Source of the DNA: Nitrospirota bacterium
GTDB taxonomy: Bacteria; Nitrospirota; Thermodesulfovibrionia; Thermodesulfovibrionales; UBA1546
DNA: 64,000 nucleotides
Assembly: GCA_009773185.1 (NCBI GenBank)
Contig: WPIF01000001.1
Coordinates: forward strand, 115,067-179,066
Direction: 5' to 3'
Shown here piece after piece: positions 25,091-33,718 of this stretch (position 1 is its first letter; each line of letters begins with the position of its first letter). Position numbers and translations under genes: made by a program. The notes under the pieces were generated by a model. It was given only the letters and a program-made list of their open reading frames with translations, was not told where the DNA came from and made no database searches.

Positions 25091-25765
25091 TTACTTAAGC
25101 CCCTTTATAAATTCTACAAGCGAATCCGTCTCTTCTTTTGTAAGCGGGCCGCCTTTTGTGTCTGCCCAGCCAGGCATTGAAGAACCTTTAACGCCCTCTT
25201 CAATACCGCGTTTAAGTTTGTCTTCCGGTATATCCCTCATTACACTAACAGGAGAAGCTGTCTTGCCATAATTGTGGCACATAATACAGTCTGCATTAAA
25301 CAGCTCAATACCTTTTCTGCCTTTGCCTGCATCTATATGGCAACTTGAGCATTGCTTTCTGAATATCTCCTTAGCGTCATGTTTTTTAGCATGAAATGCA
25401 TCCTTCACATTCATTGTAAGCAGAAGAGTTACCTGAGGCCTTTTAGGGTCATTGGTATAGACCTGAATCGTTTTTGAGAGCTTCCCGAGCTTGCCTCTTA
25501 CATCTATAGTTGTGCTTATTGTACCTTTTTCTCCCGGGTTAAGACGGCCTGAACTGGCCAGCGCTGCAGTGCAGCCTCAGGACGGTACAAGTTTTTCTAT
25601 AACAAGTTCTGATGTGCCTGTATTCCTGAACTCAAAAGAACGCATCGCTATCTCCTGCGTCACTATCCCGAGGTCATGGCTTTCTGCATCAAATTTTATC
25701 TCAGGCTGCGCATAAGACAATGCCGGGGCCATCAGCATAATCAGTAAAATAATTCCCTGCTTCAT
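25091..25765 (-). CDS. DUF1573-cytochrome c fusion with in-frame TGA at a conserved cysteine (candidate selenoprotein)
   Basis: One reading frame of 225 codons, broken only by TGA at 25577-25579. Residues 1-19 are a signal peptide (MKQGIILLIMLMAPALSYAQ). Residues 20-120 are a DUF1573 domain with FEFRNTGTSELVIEKLVPS, then TGA, then GCTAALASSGRLNPGEKG. The family has SCGCT at that place, so TGA stands for the first Cys. After the TGA the frame stays open to two haem sites, CSSCH and CIMCH, and a possible Met ligand in SSMPGW. The only signal peptide lies before the TGA, and haem attachment needs export, so readthrough is required for function. A nonsense mutation is the alternative. Confidence 0.75.
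25544..25579 (-). promoter_or_regulatory. SECIS-like hairpin downstream of the in-frame TGA
   Basis: Counting the U of UGA as 1, bases 21-24 (GGCC) pair with 31-34 (GGCC), base 20 is a bulged U, and 18-19 pair with 35-36. The six-base loop AGUUCA puts G at 26, six bases after the bulged U. That is the spacing between the bulged U17 and G23 of the E. coli fdhF SECIS, shifted by one codon. Folded by hand. Confidence 0.5.
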
Positions 25766-25927
25766 ATCTATTATTGTAGCATAACCGGCAGGCAGGATTA
25801 TAATTTCTGATTACTCCGGCAAAGACTCAGATAAAATTTATTGTTAAATTTAAAAAATTGACTTAAACCGGAACACTGTGATATTTTACTCTTCTCAAAG
25901 TCATAGCAGTACGGTAACGGAAAAAAT

Positions 25928-27508
25928 ATGCTTTCACCCTTAAAAGAAAAACCCATACTGTTTGTCTCCTATCTTATTCTTACAGCTATGGTATGCGGCG
26001 CTCTGGTCATGGCCGTGGAGGTCATGGGCTCAAGAGTTATAAGCCCCTTTTACGGCGTCAGCCTCTTTGTCTGGACATCCCTGATTACTGTTACACTCGT
26101 GGCGCTTGCACTTGGGTATGCCGCCGGCGGAATAATCTCCGACAGAAAAGGAACGCCCGACTATCTTTATGGAATTATCCTTGCAGCAGGTTTATCGGCT
26201 GTTTTAATACCGCACCTGAAGGGGATAATTTTAAAAAGCTTCCTGCATCTCGGCCTTCGCTCAGGGGCGCTTGTCAGTTCAATGCTGTTATTCGGCCCGG
26301 TGTTGTTCCTTCTTGGCTGTGTATCTCCTTACATCATCAAAATAGCTGCAAAAGAGATAAAAAATATCGGCAGGACTGTCGGGTTATTTTATGCTGTTTC
26401 GACAATCGGGAGTTTCCTGGGCACTGTACTCACAGGTTTTATTCTAATAGCCTACCTCGGTGTAAACCTGATATTCGGGATAATAGGCGTTGTCCTGATA
26501 TGCCTGTCTGTTATTTACTTTTTGATATTCAGAAAGAAATGGTATCTCCTGATACTCATCGCCATACCTTTTTTCATACCTACTACAGCAGATTTAAACC
26601 CGGTTGTCATGCCCAATGGGACGAAAGTAACAAGGGTATTCAGCAAAGACAGTTTTTACGGAAACCTGAAGGTTGTTGATTATTCCTATGGCATTGCCCA
26701 TACACGGGAGCTGATAATCGACGGTTTAATACAGGGCGGGATAGACATGAATAACAGGCTCCCAGTCTATGAGTATATGTATTTCATGGAATTCCTTCCC
26801 TACAGCCTGAACCCTGTTGGCAAGAACTGCCTGGTCATAGGTTTGGGAGCAGGGATAATCCCTATGTGGTATGAAAAAATGGGCATAAAAACTGATACTG
26901 TAGACATTGACCCCAATGTCGTTAATATAGCAAAAAAATATTTTGGATTTGAGCTTGCAGGGGACGTAATTATCTCTGATGCCAGGTATTACCTGATTAA
27001 CTCCAGTAAAAAATATGACTATATAGTTTTAGACGTCTTTAACGGAGACACGACACCTGGGCATATTTTAAGTGTGGAGGCATTGCAAATTCTGAAAACA
27101 AGGATGACCCAAAATGGGATTTTAGCAGTTAATCTGGCAGGCAGCCTTAAGAAAGAGACCTTTATGACGGCATCTGTCATAAAGACCCTTGAAAGCGTGT
27201 TCAAAACAGTAGAAATTTATCCGATATTTTCTCTCGATAACAGCGAGGGATGGGGAAATCTGGCAGTTATTGCATATGATTATCCTTCAATCCCTCTGGA
27301 CCTTAGCCGGGTTAAAAATTTCCCTGTTCATCCTCTTGCCAGAGACCTGGTAAGCCGGCTCGCAGACCAAAGATTCCGCTTCCCGTCAGATACACCGGCA
27401 ATTATACTCTCAGATGATTATAATCCCATTGATTTCTATGACAGCTGGCTGAAAGAAAGGGTCAGAAAAAATGTTCTTGAAAATAGCAGCCTGGATATTT
27501 TTATATGA
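25928..27508 (+). CDS. membrane-anchored spermidine synthase-like protein
   Basis: A 526-residue fusion. Residues 1-210 hold about seven membrane segments, starting LFVSYLILTAMVCGALVMAVEVMGSRVISPFYG, the usual start of the membrane-linked SpeE-like family. Residues 225-500 are a Rossmann methyltransferase-type aminopropyltransferase domain: VIGLGAGIIPMWYEKMG, DTVDIDPNVV, and SDARYYLI with DYIVLDVFNG. Whether it makes a polyamine is unknown. It overlaps the next gene by four bases (ATGA). Confidence 0.88.
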   Translation: MLSPLKEKPILFVSYLILTAMVCGALVMAVEVMGSRVISPFYGVSLFVWTSLITVTLVALALGYAAGGIISDRKGTPDYLYGIILAAGLSAVLIPHLKGIILKSFLHLGLRSGALVSSMLLFGPVLFLLGCVSPYIIKIAAKEIKNIGRTVGLFYAVSTIGSFLGTVLTGFILIAYLGVNLIFGIIGVVLICLSVIYFLIFRKKWYLLILIAIPFFIPTTADLNPVVMPNGTKVTRVFSKDSFYGNLKVVDYSYGIAHTRELIIDGLIQGGIDMNNRLPVYEYMYFMEFLPYSLNPVGKNCLVIGLGAGIIPMWYEKMGIKTDTVDIDPNVVNIAKKYFGFELAGDVIISDARYYLINSSKKYDYIVLDVFNGDTTPGHILSVEALQILKTRMTQNGILAVNLAGSLKKETFMTASVIKTLESVFKTVEIYPIFSLDNSEGWGNLAVIAYDYPSIPLDLSRVKNFPVHPLARDLVSRLADQRFRFPSDTPAIILSDDYNPIDFYDSWLKERVRKNVLENSSLDIFI

Positions 27509-28776
27509 CGCAACAGCCTGTCGCTTCCCGCAACCCATGGGTGTTCATTCCCACGCTCTATTTCGCCGAAGGCCTTCCGTACATAATCATCAACACTGTC
27601 TCAGTCATACTCTATAAAAAGATGGGCATTGACAATGCCGGCATCGCCTTCTGGACAAGCTGGCTCTACCTGCCCTGGGTCGTCAAGATGTTCTGGGGGC
27701 CGCTTGTAGACCTTTACTCAACAAAGAGAAAATGGATACTCTCCACGCAGTTAGCTATGGCAATCTGTCTGTTCTCTGCAGCATACGCGCTGAACACAGA
27801 GGGCTATTTCTTCTTTTCTCTATTGGCCTTTGCTGCCGGAGCATTCGTTTCTGCAACGCATGACATCGCTACCGATGGGTTTTATATGCTGGCACTCAGC
27901 AAGGAAAGCCAGGCGTTGTTCGTGGGTATCCGGGCCACATTCTACAGACTAGCCATGATATTCGGCTCAGGCCTGCTCGTATACACAGCAGGCAGGATAG
28001 AGACTCTCACAGGAAGCATTCCAGTGAGTTGGACAACTGTCATTGGTGCAGGAGGTTTTGTGTTCGTTCTTGTGCCGCTGTATCACACATTCGCGCTTCC
28101 CTTTCCTGCTGCGGACATTAAACGTTCCCCCCGTGAAGCTGCGAGCGATGTTCCTTTTCTTGAAATATTCCGTTCTTATTTCAGACAGGAAAAGATCGGG
28201 GCAATTATTGCCTTTATTCTTCTCTACCGTTTCGCCGAAGCCATGCTTCTGAAGCTGGCCCCGCCTTTTTTACTGGATACCAAAGGCACGGGCGGCCTGG
28301 GACTTTCCACCACACAGGTCGGGCTCGCGTACGGCACAGTTGGCATGGTCTGTCTCGTTGCGGGAGGAATCCTCGGAGGATGGCTCATATCAAAGTTCGG
28401 GCTCAGAAAATGCATCTGGCCCATGGCGATTACGCTCCACTTTCCGGATATGTTCTATGTGTATATGGCATATGCGCAGCCTGATATCGGACTTACCTAT
28501 GTACTCGTTGCCTTGGAACAGTTCGGCTACGGGTTGGGGTTCACAGCGTTCATGGTGTATCTCATGTATGCCTCACGGGGCAGATACAAAACATCCCACT
28601 TCGCTATTTCAACAGGCATCATGGCGCTCGGTATGATGCTGCCCGGGCTCATCAGCGGTTATATCCAGCAGGCAGTCGGATACAGAATGTTCTTTGTAAT
28701 CGTATGCGTCCTCGCAATCCCCGGCATGCTGACCATTCTATTTATTCCCAAAGACGAAAAACCAGAGAATGAATGA
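27505..28776 (+). CDS. MFS transporter, AmpG/PAT-like
   Basis: A 423-residue protein with about twelve membrane helices. PTLYFAEGLPYIIINTVSVILYKKMG and the SWLYLPWVVKMFWGPLVD segment are typical of the AmpG / peptide-acetyl-CoA transporter branch of MFS. AmpG imports muropeptides, but related proteins carry other solutes, so the substrate is open. GC content looks higher than in the upstream gene. Translationally coupled to the spermidine-synthase-like gene. Confidence 0.85.
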   Translation: MTQQPVASRNPWVFIPTLYFAEGLPYIIINTVSVILYKKMGIDNAGIAFWTSWLYLPWVVKMFWGPLVDLYSTKRKWILSTQLAMAICLFSAAYALNTEGYFFFSLLAFAAGAFVSATHDIATDGFYMLALSKESQALFVGIRATFYRLAMIFGSGLLVYTAGRIETLTGSIPVSWTTVIGAGGFVFVLVPLYHTFALPFPAADIKRSPREAASDVPFLEIFRSYFRQEKIGAIIAFILLYRFAEAMLLKLAPPFLLDTKGTGGLGLSTTQVGLAYGTVGMVCLVAGGILGGWLISKFGLRKCIWPMAITLHFPDMFYVYMAYAQPDIGLTYVLVALEQFGYGLGFTAFMVYLMYASRGRYKTSHFAISTGIMALGMMLPGLISGYIQQAVGYRMFFVIVCVLAIPGMLTILFIPKDEKPENE

Positions 28777-28818
28777 TGCCTTTCCGCTTCCCAGCTTCCG
28801 ATCTTCCTAACTTCCGCC

Positions 28819-29160
28819 TCAACCACCTGAGCGTTTCAGCCTATAGCCCATATTCGTCAATGCTGTAATAACCGCGTCACAGTGGTAGCCCTGGATTTCA
28901 AGAGACGATCCCTTGACTGTGCCGCCTGTCCCCAGCCCGGCTTTCAATCGCTTGAGCAGCACCTCCCTGTCTTTTGCCGGGATCGGGAGGCCCTCAATTA
29001 CTGTGACAGACTTTCCTCCCCTCTGCTTCCGGTCAAGCCGGACAATCACCTTCTGTTGAGAAGGAGCTATCGCGGGCTTGACGCTATCTTCGCTCGGCCT
29101 TTCCTTCCGGGAAATAAACTTGCCGGTGGAGTAGACTAATTTCGATTTTTCTTCAGTCAT
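28819..29160 (-). CDS. SUI1/YciH family translation factor
   Basis: A 113-residue homologue of eIF1. The SUI1 fold covers residues 38-113: RLDRKQRGGKSVTVIEGLP, LLKRLKAGLGTGGTVKGSSLEIQG and a C-terminal MGYRLKRSGG. Bacterial YciH acts on start-codon selection under stress. It overlaps the S1-domain gene upstream by eight bases. Confidence 0.92.
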   Translation of the reverse strand: MTEEKSKLVYSTGKFISRKERPSEDSVKPAIAPSQQKVIVRLDRKQRGGKSVTVIEGLPIPAKDREVLLKRLKAGLGTGGTVKGSSLEIQGYHCDAVITALTNMGYRLKRSGG

Positions 29161-29686
29161 GTTTCCTGGCGAGCCTTATCCCGCCACTCTCTATAATAAT
29201 AAGCCGTTTCCTGTAAAGAGCGCCTATTGCCTTTTTATATGTCTTCTTGCTTGTACCGAACAGGCGGTAGATAACTTCAGGCGGAGTTTTATCATCCAAA
29301 GCAATATATCCAGCCTGAGCCTTCAGTTTGTCGAGAATTTTTTCCGATACATCATCAACTTTTTCAGCCCCGGGTTTCTGAAGACAGAGGTCAATCTTAC
29401 CGTCGTCCCGCACCTTTTTGACAAATCCTGCGATATGCTGTCCTTTTCTTAAGGCCTGAAACACCTCGTTTTTATAAAGCAAGCCCTCGCCGGAGTTGTT
29501 GATAATCGCCTTATAACCGAGATCTGTCAGCTCGCAAATCAACAATTCCACGCCTTGGCCTTCCTGAAATTCAGACTGTCTTTTATCAGAAAGATTGTCA
29601 GATTCCGGCAGAGCAGCGATGAGGCTGCCCTCATCAGCAGGTTTTTTTATGGCCCTCACGCTCTTAGCTTTTTCTTTCTTCGGCAT
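29153..29686 (-). CDS. S1-like RNA-binding protein, C-terminal half of the CvfB type
   Basis: ATG 29686 gives 177 residues, MPKKEKAKSVRAIKK; an in-frame start lies eight codons upstream. The first 45 residues are charged and probably disordered. Residues 45-105 form an S1-like domain (VELLICELTDLGYKAIINNSGEGLLYKNEVF) and residues 125-175 a winged helix (PEVIYRLFGTSKKTYKKAIGALY). CvfB normally has about 280 residues with more S1 domains, so this is a short version. With SUI1 it suggests a translation-linked pair. Confidence 0.8.
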   Translation of the reverse strand: MPKKEKAKSVRAIKKPADEGSLIAALPESDNLSDKRQSEFQEGQGVELLICELTDLGYKAIINNSGEGLLYKNEVFQALRKGQHIAGFVKKVRDDGKIDLCLQKPGAEKVDDVSEKILDKLKAQAGYIALDDKTPPEVIYRLFGTSKKTYKKAIGALYRKRLIIIESGGIRLARKHD

Positions 29687-29768
29687 GTATAAGTATCCTC
29701 TTCTTTTCATATCTTCCTCTTGGTTACGCTAAAGCCGGGGGTTACGGATTTCTTTTTCCAAAAAAACT

Positions 29769-30971
29769 TTAGCAGACCGGATATTTTCCTCTTGCCAGTT
29801 CCATGCAAAATTTATTTATCGCCAAAAACTCTTTTTCAAAAATCTCTTCTGCCTTTTTTGCAATCTCATTAATCTTCCTTCCCCTCTCAAGCAAAACCTG
29901 TGCAGTAGCCATCTGAGGAGAATCAATCGGTGTGCCTATCCTGCTTAAAAGAAGGACATAGACTTCCTTTATGCCGTCAATCTTTTCATAAATCTCTTTT
30001 GCTATTTTATGGCTCAAAACATTGTAAATCTTTCCAACATGGCTGACAGGATTTTTTCCTGCCGCTGCTTCTGTGCCCAAAGGCCTGTTCAGAGATATAA
30101 GCCCGTTCACGCGGTTTCCTCTGCCAACCTGTCCTGAATCAGCATCCTCTGCTGACGTGCCCAGAAGGCTGAGATATATTCCGCCAAAACCCCTGCCCTT
30201 TTCATCAAGCGTATTGAAATGAACCTCTGTTTTTTTGAATCCTTCATATCTTCCAAGAAATCTGTTCATCTCACACAGGATTATCTCTTTTCTTTCAAAA
30301 TAAGCGCTCTCGGACCTTATACAATTTGCAAGAAGGGGCATTGCAACTGTCAGCTCCAGTAAATTACCGCTCCTCATACCCATGACCTTTATGTCCTCTC
30401 CTGTTTCAGGATACCTGTTTTTGAATTTTTTGGAATTCAAAAACCTCTCTAATTCAAGCACAACTTTTTCCGTCGGGCTCAATGGATAATACCCGACAGC
30501 AGCTGATGTATCATTAGCGGCCTTGACCTTCCCGCGCCTTAAAAAAATGTCTGTAAGTTCAGCTGAGCCAGGCGCAAGCACAACACGATACTTCAAATGA
30601 TGCTCAGCGTCAACAAATCTCAAATTTGACCTTACCCATTTTTGGGCTGTATCCACTGCTATATCGGCAACAGGGATTTCCCTGCCGGCAGCCCTGAATG
30701 TCGCCCTGTCTCCTATTATCAATTCCATCGGCTGTATAACCCTGCCGCCGCCAAATCCTTTCTCAACCCTGCCTGCTGCCAGCAATCCCTTGTCAATATT
30801 GTGATGCAAAATTATGCCGAACTTCTTCATGTACTCATTGGAAAGCGCAACAGAAATAGCCTCCATTATTGAATCGCACATATTATCAGGATGGCCGGTG
30901 CCTTTCCGCTCCACAATCTCGACACGGTGTTCTGTGATTGATTTGCCTTTATATGTTTCTACAACTATCAT
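29769..30971 (-). CDS. S-adenosylmethionine synthetase, archaeal type
   Basis: A 400-residue methionine adenosyltransferase of the archaeal family. It starts MIVVETYKGKSITEHRVEIV and has ERKGTGHPDNMCDSIMEAIS, GGRVIQPMELIIGDRAT, DTSAAVGYYPLSPTEK and SGQVGRGNRVNGLISLNRP. The bacterial MetK fold signatures (GAGDQG, GGGAFSGKD) are absent. It makes SAM from methionine and ATP. This type is rare among bacteria, so ancient transfer is likely. Repeat copy F lies directly upstream of its start. Confidence 0.93.
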   Translation of the reverse strand: MIVVETYKGKSITEHRVEIVERKGTGHPDNMCDSIMEAISVALSNEYMKKFGIILHHNIDKGLLAAGRVEKGFGGGRVIQPMELIIGDRATFRAAGREIPVADIAVDTAQKWVRSNLRFVDAEHHLKYRVVLAPGSAELTDIFLRRGKVKAANDTSAAVGYYPLSPTEKVVLELERFLNSKKFKNRYPETGEDIKVMGMRSGNLLELTVAMPLLANCIRSESAYFERKEIILCEMNRFLGRYEGFKKTEVHFNTLDEKGRGFGGIYLSLLGTSAEDADSGQVGRGNRVNGLISLNRPLGTEAAAGKNPVSHVGKIYNVLSHKIAKEIYEKIDGIKEVYVLLLSRIGTPIDSPQMATAQVLLERGRKINEIAKKAEEIFEKEFLAINKFCMELARGKYPVC

Positions 30972-30987
30972 AATCGTATCTCATAGA

Positions 30988-31129
30988 AAAGGCTGGACAT
31001 TATGTTTGAGCGGTTTTATTTTGCCACCCCTCTATGTCCCCCCTTACCAAGGGGAGAATTAAAAGGGGGGGGGAGGCAAAATACCTCGGAGCGCAGCGAG
31101 AATGAGCGAAAATATAATGTCCTGCCTTT
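30988..31129 (+). repeat. long palindromic element, copy F (upstream of the SAM synthetase)
   Basis: Longest copy. Arms AAAGGCTGGACATTAT and ATAATGTCCTGCCTTT, core GAGCGG, ATTTTGCC and GGCAAAAT, GCGCAGC hairpin. The middle holds a second C-run/G-run inverted segment (CCCCTCTATG to GGGGG). Confidence 0.85.
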
Positions 31130-31145
31130 ATAAAGCTCTTCATAC

Positions 31146-31499
31146 CTAAAGCTTATCATATTTCTTTGCGCTTCCCCTAGCCTTCTCAACAGGATACTTA
31201 ACCTCGTTCTTTTTAAGTTTCTTTTTAATCGCGTCAGGAAGGTCTATTTTGAGGTCATGGGATAAAAGAAGGATGTAGATAGCAATATCAGCGATTTCCT
31301 CCCTGACATTCTCAAGCCCGCCTTCATCAAGATATTTCTTAATCTCCTTATCAGTCTTCCACTGGAACTCTTCAAGAAGCTCCGCTGCCTCAAGGACAAT
31401 GGATATCGCAAGCTCTTTGGGGCGGTGAAACTGCTCCCAGTCCCGCTCCCTGCGGAATTTCAAAAGCTGTTCAAGTATGGTATCCAGTTCTTTATTCAT
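31146..31499 (-). CDS. MazG-like nucleotide pyrophosphohydrolase
   Basis: About 117 residues from ATG 31499. The all-alpha NTP pyrophosphatase metal site is seen as EAAELLEEFQW (ExxEE) and REEIADIAIYILLL (ExxD). FRRERDWEQFHRPKELA is typical of the short dCTPase/MazG-like branch. It probably hydrolyses non-canonical or excess dNTPs. Neighbours do not narrow the substrate. Confidence 0.88.
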   Translation of the reverse strand: MNKELDTILEQLLKFRRERDWEQFHRPKELAISIVLEAAELLEEFQWKTDKEIKKYLDEGGLENVREEIADIAIYILLLSHDLKIDLPDAIKKKLKKNEVKYPVEKARGSAKKYDKL

Positions 31500-31501
31500 A
31501 C

Positions 31502-31813
31502 CTACCACTCAAGAATTTTCACCAGCCCTGCCTGCGATATTTCTTCTTCCGTGATCTGTTCCGAGGGGTAATTGAACGCCTGCATTACCGGGGCGGGATT
31601 ATCTTCATTGTCCTTCTTTTCATTTTTTGAATGGTGCCTGTCACCGCCGATTAATATTGAGTAAAAAACCGCAACCCCTCCTATTACAAACCCGCCTGCA
31701 AAATACACCGTCACATGCGTGCCTGCAAAAGCATTATCAGGCAAGACCATCACAACAAAAAGTACAAGTGCTAATACAGAACTAACTATTTTTATATTTA
31801 TGCTTTTATTCAT
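31502..31813 (-). CDS. small membrane protein of unknown function
   Basis: ATG 31813 with AGAGGGAA before it gives 103 residues. It begins MNKSINIKIVSSVLALVLFVVMVLPDNAFA, a signal peptide or membrane anchor, then a second membrane segment (VYFAGGFVIGGVAVFYSILIGG) and a charged tail ending EEISQAGLVKILEW. The longer frame upstream runs into repeat copy G and is probably not translated. No family recognised. It overlaps the MazG-like frame region by a few bases at most. Confidence 0.65.
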   Translation of the reverse strand: MNKSINIKIVSSVLALVLFVVMVLPDNAFAGTHVTVYFAGGFVIGGVAVFYSILIGGDRHHSKNEKKDNEDNPAPVMQAFNYPSEQITEEEISQAGLVKILEW

Positions 31814-31825
31814 AAGTTCCCTCTG

Positions 31826-31957
31826 GAACAGGATATGGCTTTTGAGCGGCTTTTTTGCCCGCAATCCATTAAGCAAAAATCAGGATATAAAAGCGGGCAA
31901 AACCTCGGAGACCCGTTTCATCGGGTCGAGAATGAGCGAGAATGCTATATCCTGTTC
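31826..31957 (+). repeat. long palindromic element, copy G
   Basis: Arms GAACAGGATAT and ATATCCTGTTC, core GAGCGG, TTTTGCCC and GGGCAAAA. The inner hairpin is enlarged to GACCCG / CGGGTC with loop TTTCAT, still placed between CTC and GAG. It lies upstream of the small membrane protein gene. Confidence 0.85.
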
Positions 31958-32010
31958 TAATAATCAAAATTTAATCTCATAGAAAGCGAAAGTCATTACT
32001 GCATGCCATT

Positions 32011-33348
32011 TCATACCCTCCAGCACATTTTTTTCTCTCTCGCCTTTTCTACCTCTTCCTTCTTTGCCTCAAACCCCTTTTTACCCATCATCCCGTAAGT
32101 GAAATTCTTGCCTTCTTCAACACCCGGCTGATTGAATGGGTTTATGCCGTATAGAAACCCTGTGAAAGCTGTTGCCATCTCAAAGAAGTGAAATAACTGC
32201 CCCATGTGATAGGCGTCTATTTTTGGAATCCCTATGGCCATGTTCGGCCTTTTAATCTTTGCCAAGGCAAGCTCTGTTGATTCCTGTTCTGCCTTAATCA
32301 ACTCTGACATTGTATGGCCGCCGAGATAATTCAGGCCATCCATATCCTGAAAGACCTTTGGAATCTTAATATCAACACCATAATCATCAACTTTTATAAA
32401 TATGACCACCTTGTCCTCAGGGCCTTCCATCCAGAGCTGAAGCTGAGAGTGCTGGTCTGTTGTGCCCAATGATGGATACGGAGTGAGGCCCGTACCAAGT
32501 TTGCCGAGGCTTTCCGCCCATAACTGGCAGAACCATTCCGCCAATGGTTTCAGGCCGTCAGCATAAGGCACCATGACATTCATTGTTCTTTTTTCTTCCC
32601 TCTCCATGATATACAGCAAAACCCCGAAAAGATAAGCAGGGTTTTTCCAGACCTCTGCATCAGAACATCTTTGATGAATATCCCTTGCTCCCTGAAGCAT
32701 TTCATCAGCACTGACGCCTATGACCTCGGCAAGCAGAAGCCCTACAGGGCTTAAAACAGAATATCTTCCGCCGACACCTGAAGGGATTGAGAGTGCTTTC
32801 AGCCCCTTTTCATTCGCAATCTTTCTCAGGTTTCCTTTTTCAGGGTCTGTTGTTGCAATAAAACTTTTCAAGGCATCACTGCCAGCCTTGTTCATCCTGT
32901 CCCACAGCACCATGAAAGAAGACATGGTCTCTGCAGTACTGCCTGACTTTGTGATGACATTGACTGCTGTTTTTTTCAGGTCTGTTAAGGATAACATCCT
33001 GTCCAATGTCCCCGGGTCAACATTGTCGTAGATAAATACCCTTGGTTTCTTATCAAGATTATGAAAAGGGCTCAGGGCCTCTGTGATGGCCCTTGGCCCC
33101 AGCGCAGAACCACCGATTCCGAGGATTATGAAATTCTCAAAATTATCTCTGATAAAAGATGCTGTTTTTTTAATCTCTGATGTGTCCTGCTCAAGGAGGT
33201 CTATGAATGCAAGTTCCGGCCTTTCTTTTGATTTTATCCGTTTGTCTATATTGGAAACCGTTGTCTTTATGCCTTCAATCTGCCTTTCCGCAATACCCTT
33301 CTGGCCTATCACCTCTCCCATCATATTCGAGAAATTAAGCTCAAGCAT
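32011..33348 (-). CDS. pgi: glucose-6-phosphate isomerase
   Basis: 445 residues from ATG 33348, which has an excellent AAGGAGG ribosome site seven bases before it; the frame continues upstream into the AtpI gene. It has ILGIGGSALGPRAITEAL, TKSGSTAETMSSF, SVLSPVGLLLAEV, SLGTTDQHSQLQLWMEGP and a C-terminal QPGVEEGK lysine. It interconverts glucose-6-phosphate and fructose-6-phosphate, feeding the sugar-nucleotide genes and glycogen. Confidence 0.95.
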   Translation of the reverse strand: MLELNFSNMMGEVIGQKGIAERQIEGIKTTVSNIDKRIKSKERPELAFIDLLEQDTSEIKKTASFIRDNFENFIILGIGGSALGPRAITEALSPFHNLDKKPRVFIYDNVDPGTLDRMLSLTDLKKTAVNVITKSGSTAETMSSFMVLWDRMNKAGSDALKSFIATTDPEKGNLRKIANEKGLKALSIPSGVGGRYSVLSPVGLLLAEVIGVSADEMLQGARDIHQRCSDAEVWKNPAYLFGVLLYIMEREEKRTMNVMVPYADGLKPLAEWFCQLWAESLGKLGTGLTPYPSLGTTDQHSQLQLWMEGPEDKVVIFIKVDDYGVDIKIPKVFQDMDGLNYLGGHTMSELIKAEQESTELALAKIKRPNMAIGIPKIDAYHMGQLFHFFEMATAFTGFLYGINPFNQPGVEEGKNFTYGMMGKKGFEAKKEEVEKAREKKMCWRV

Positions 33349-33361
33349 AAGACCTCCTTTT

Positions 33362-33718
33362 CTACCCCTCTTCCCTTGCTGACCTGACCCCTTCCTTAAG
33401 CAGAAGGACAAGGACTGCTGTAAACCCTACAAAGATGCCGGCTATGTTTATTATTTTAAGCCAGAGGAGAATAACAATAATCGCTATCAGGATAAATAAC
33501 CTTATCATGCTGAAAAAAACCAACGCCCCGGTTGCCTGCTGCCCGGTTCCGACCAGTCCCTGAACGCCCCATGCAAGCCCCTTGAGATTAGCAACCGCAA
33601 GGCCGCCGCCAATCAGAATGCTAAGCGGCAATTTCTTCCACTCAAAAAAAGCTGAAAGAACAGCAAGGGGTATCAATACAAAGGCGGACTGTTTATATAT
33701 CCTTTTGATTATCTGCAT
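33362..33718 (-). CDS. ATP synthase subunit I-like protein
   Basis: A 118-residue protein with four hydrophobic segments (VLIPLAVLSAFF, SILIGGGLAVANLKGLAWG, GALVFFSMIRLFILIAIIVILLWL, IAGIFVGFTAVLVLLL), matching the AtpI/ATPase subunit I family that helps c-ring assembly. It overlaps the AtpZ gene by 26 bases. The usual atpB and atpE do not follow; pgi does. Confidence 0.8.
   Translation of the reverse strand: MQIIKRIYKQSAFVLIPLAVLSAFFEWKKLPLSILIGGGLAVANLKGLAWGVQGLVGTGQQATGALVFFSMIRLFILIAIIVILLWLKIINIAGIFVGFTAVLVLLLKEGVRSAREEG

Noticed and set aside
25091..25414. Separate cytochrome gene starting at ATG 25414
   Set aside because: It would lack a signal peptide and begins within the last strand of the DUF1573 domain; the longer TGA-containing frame explains the sequence better.
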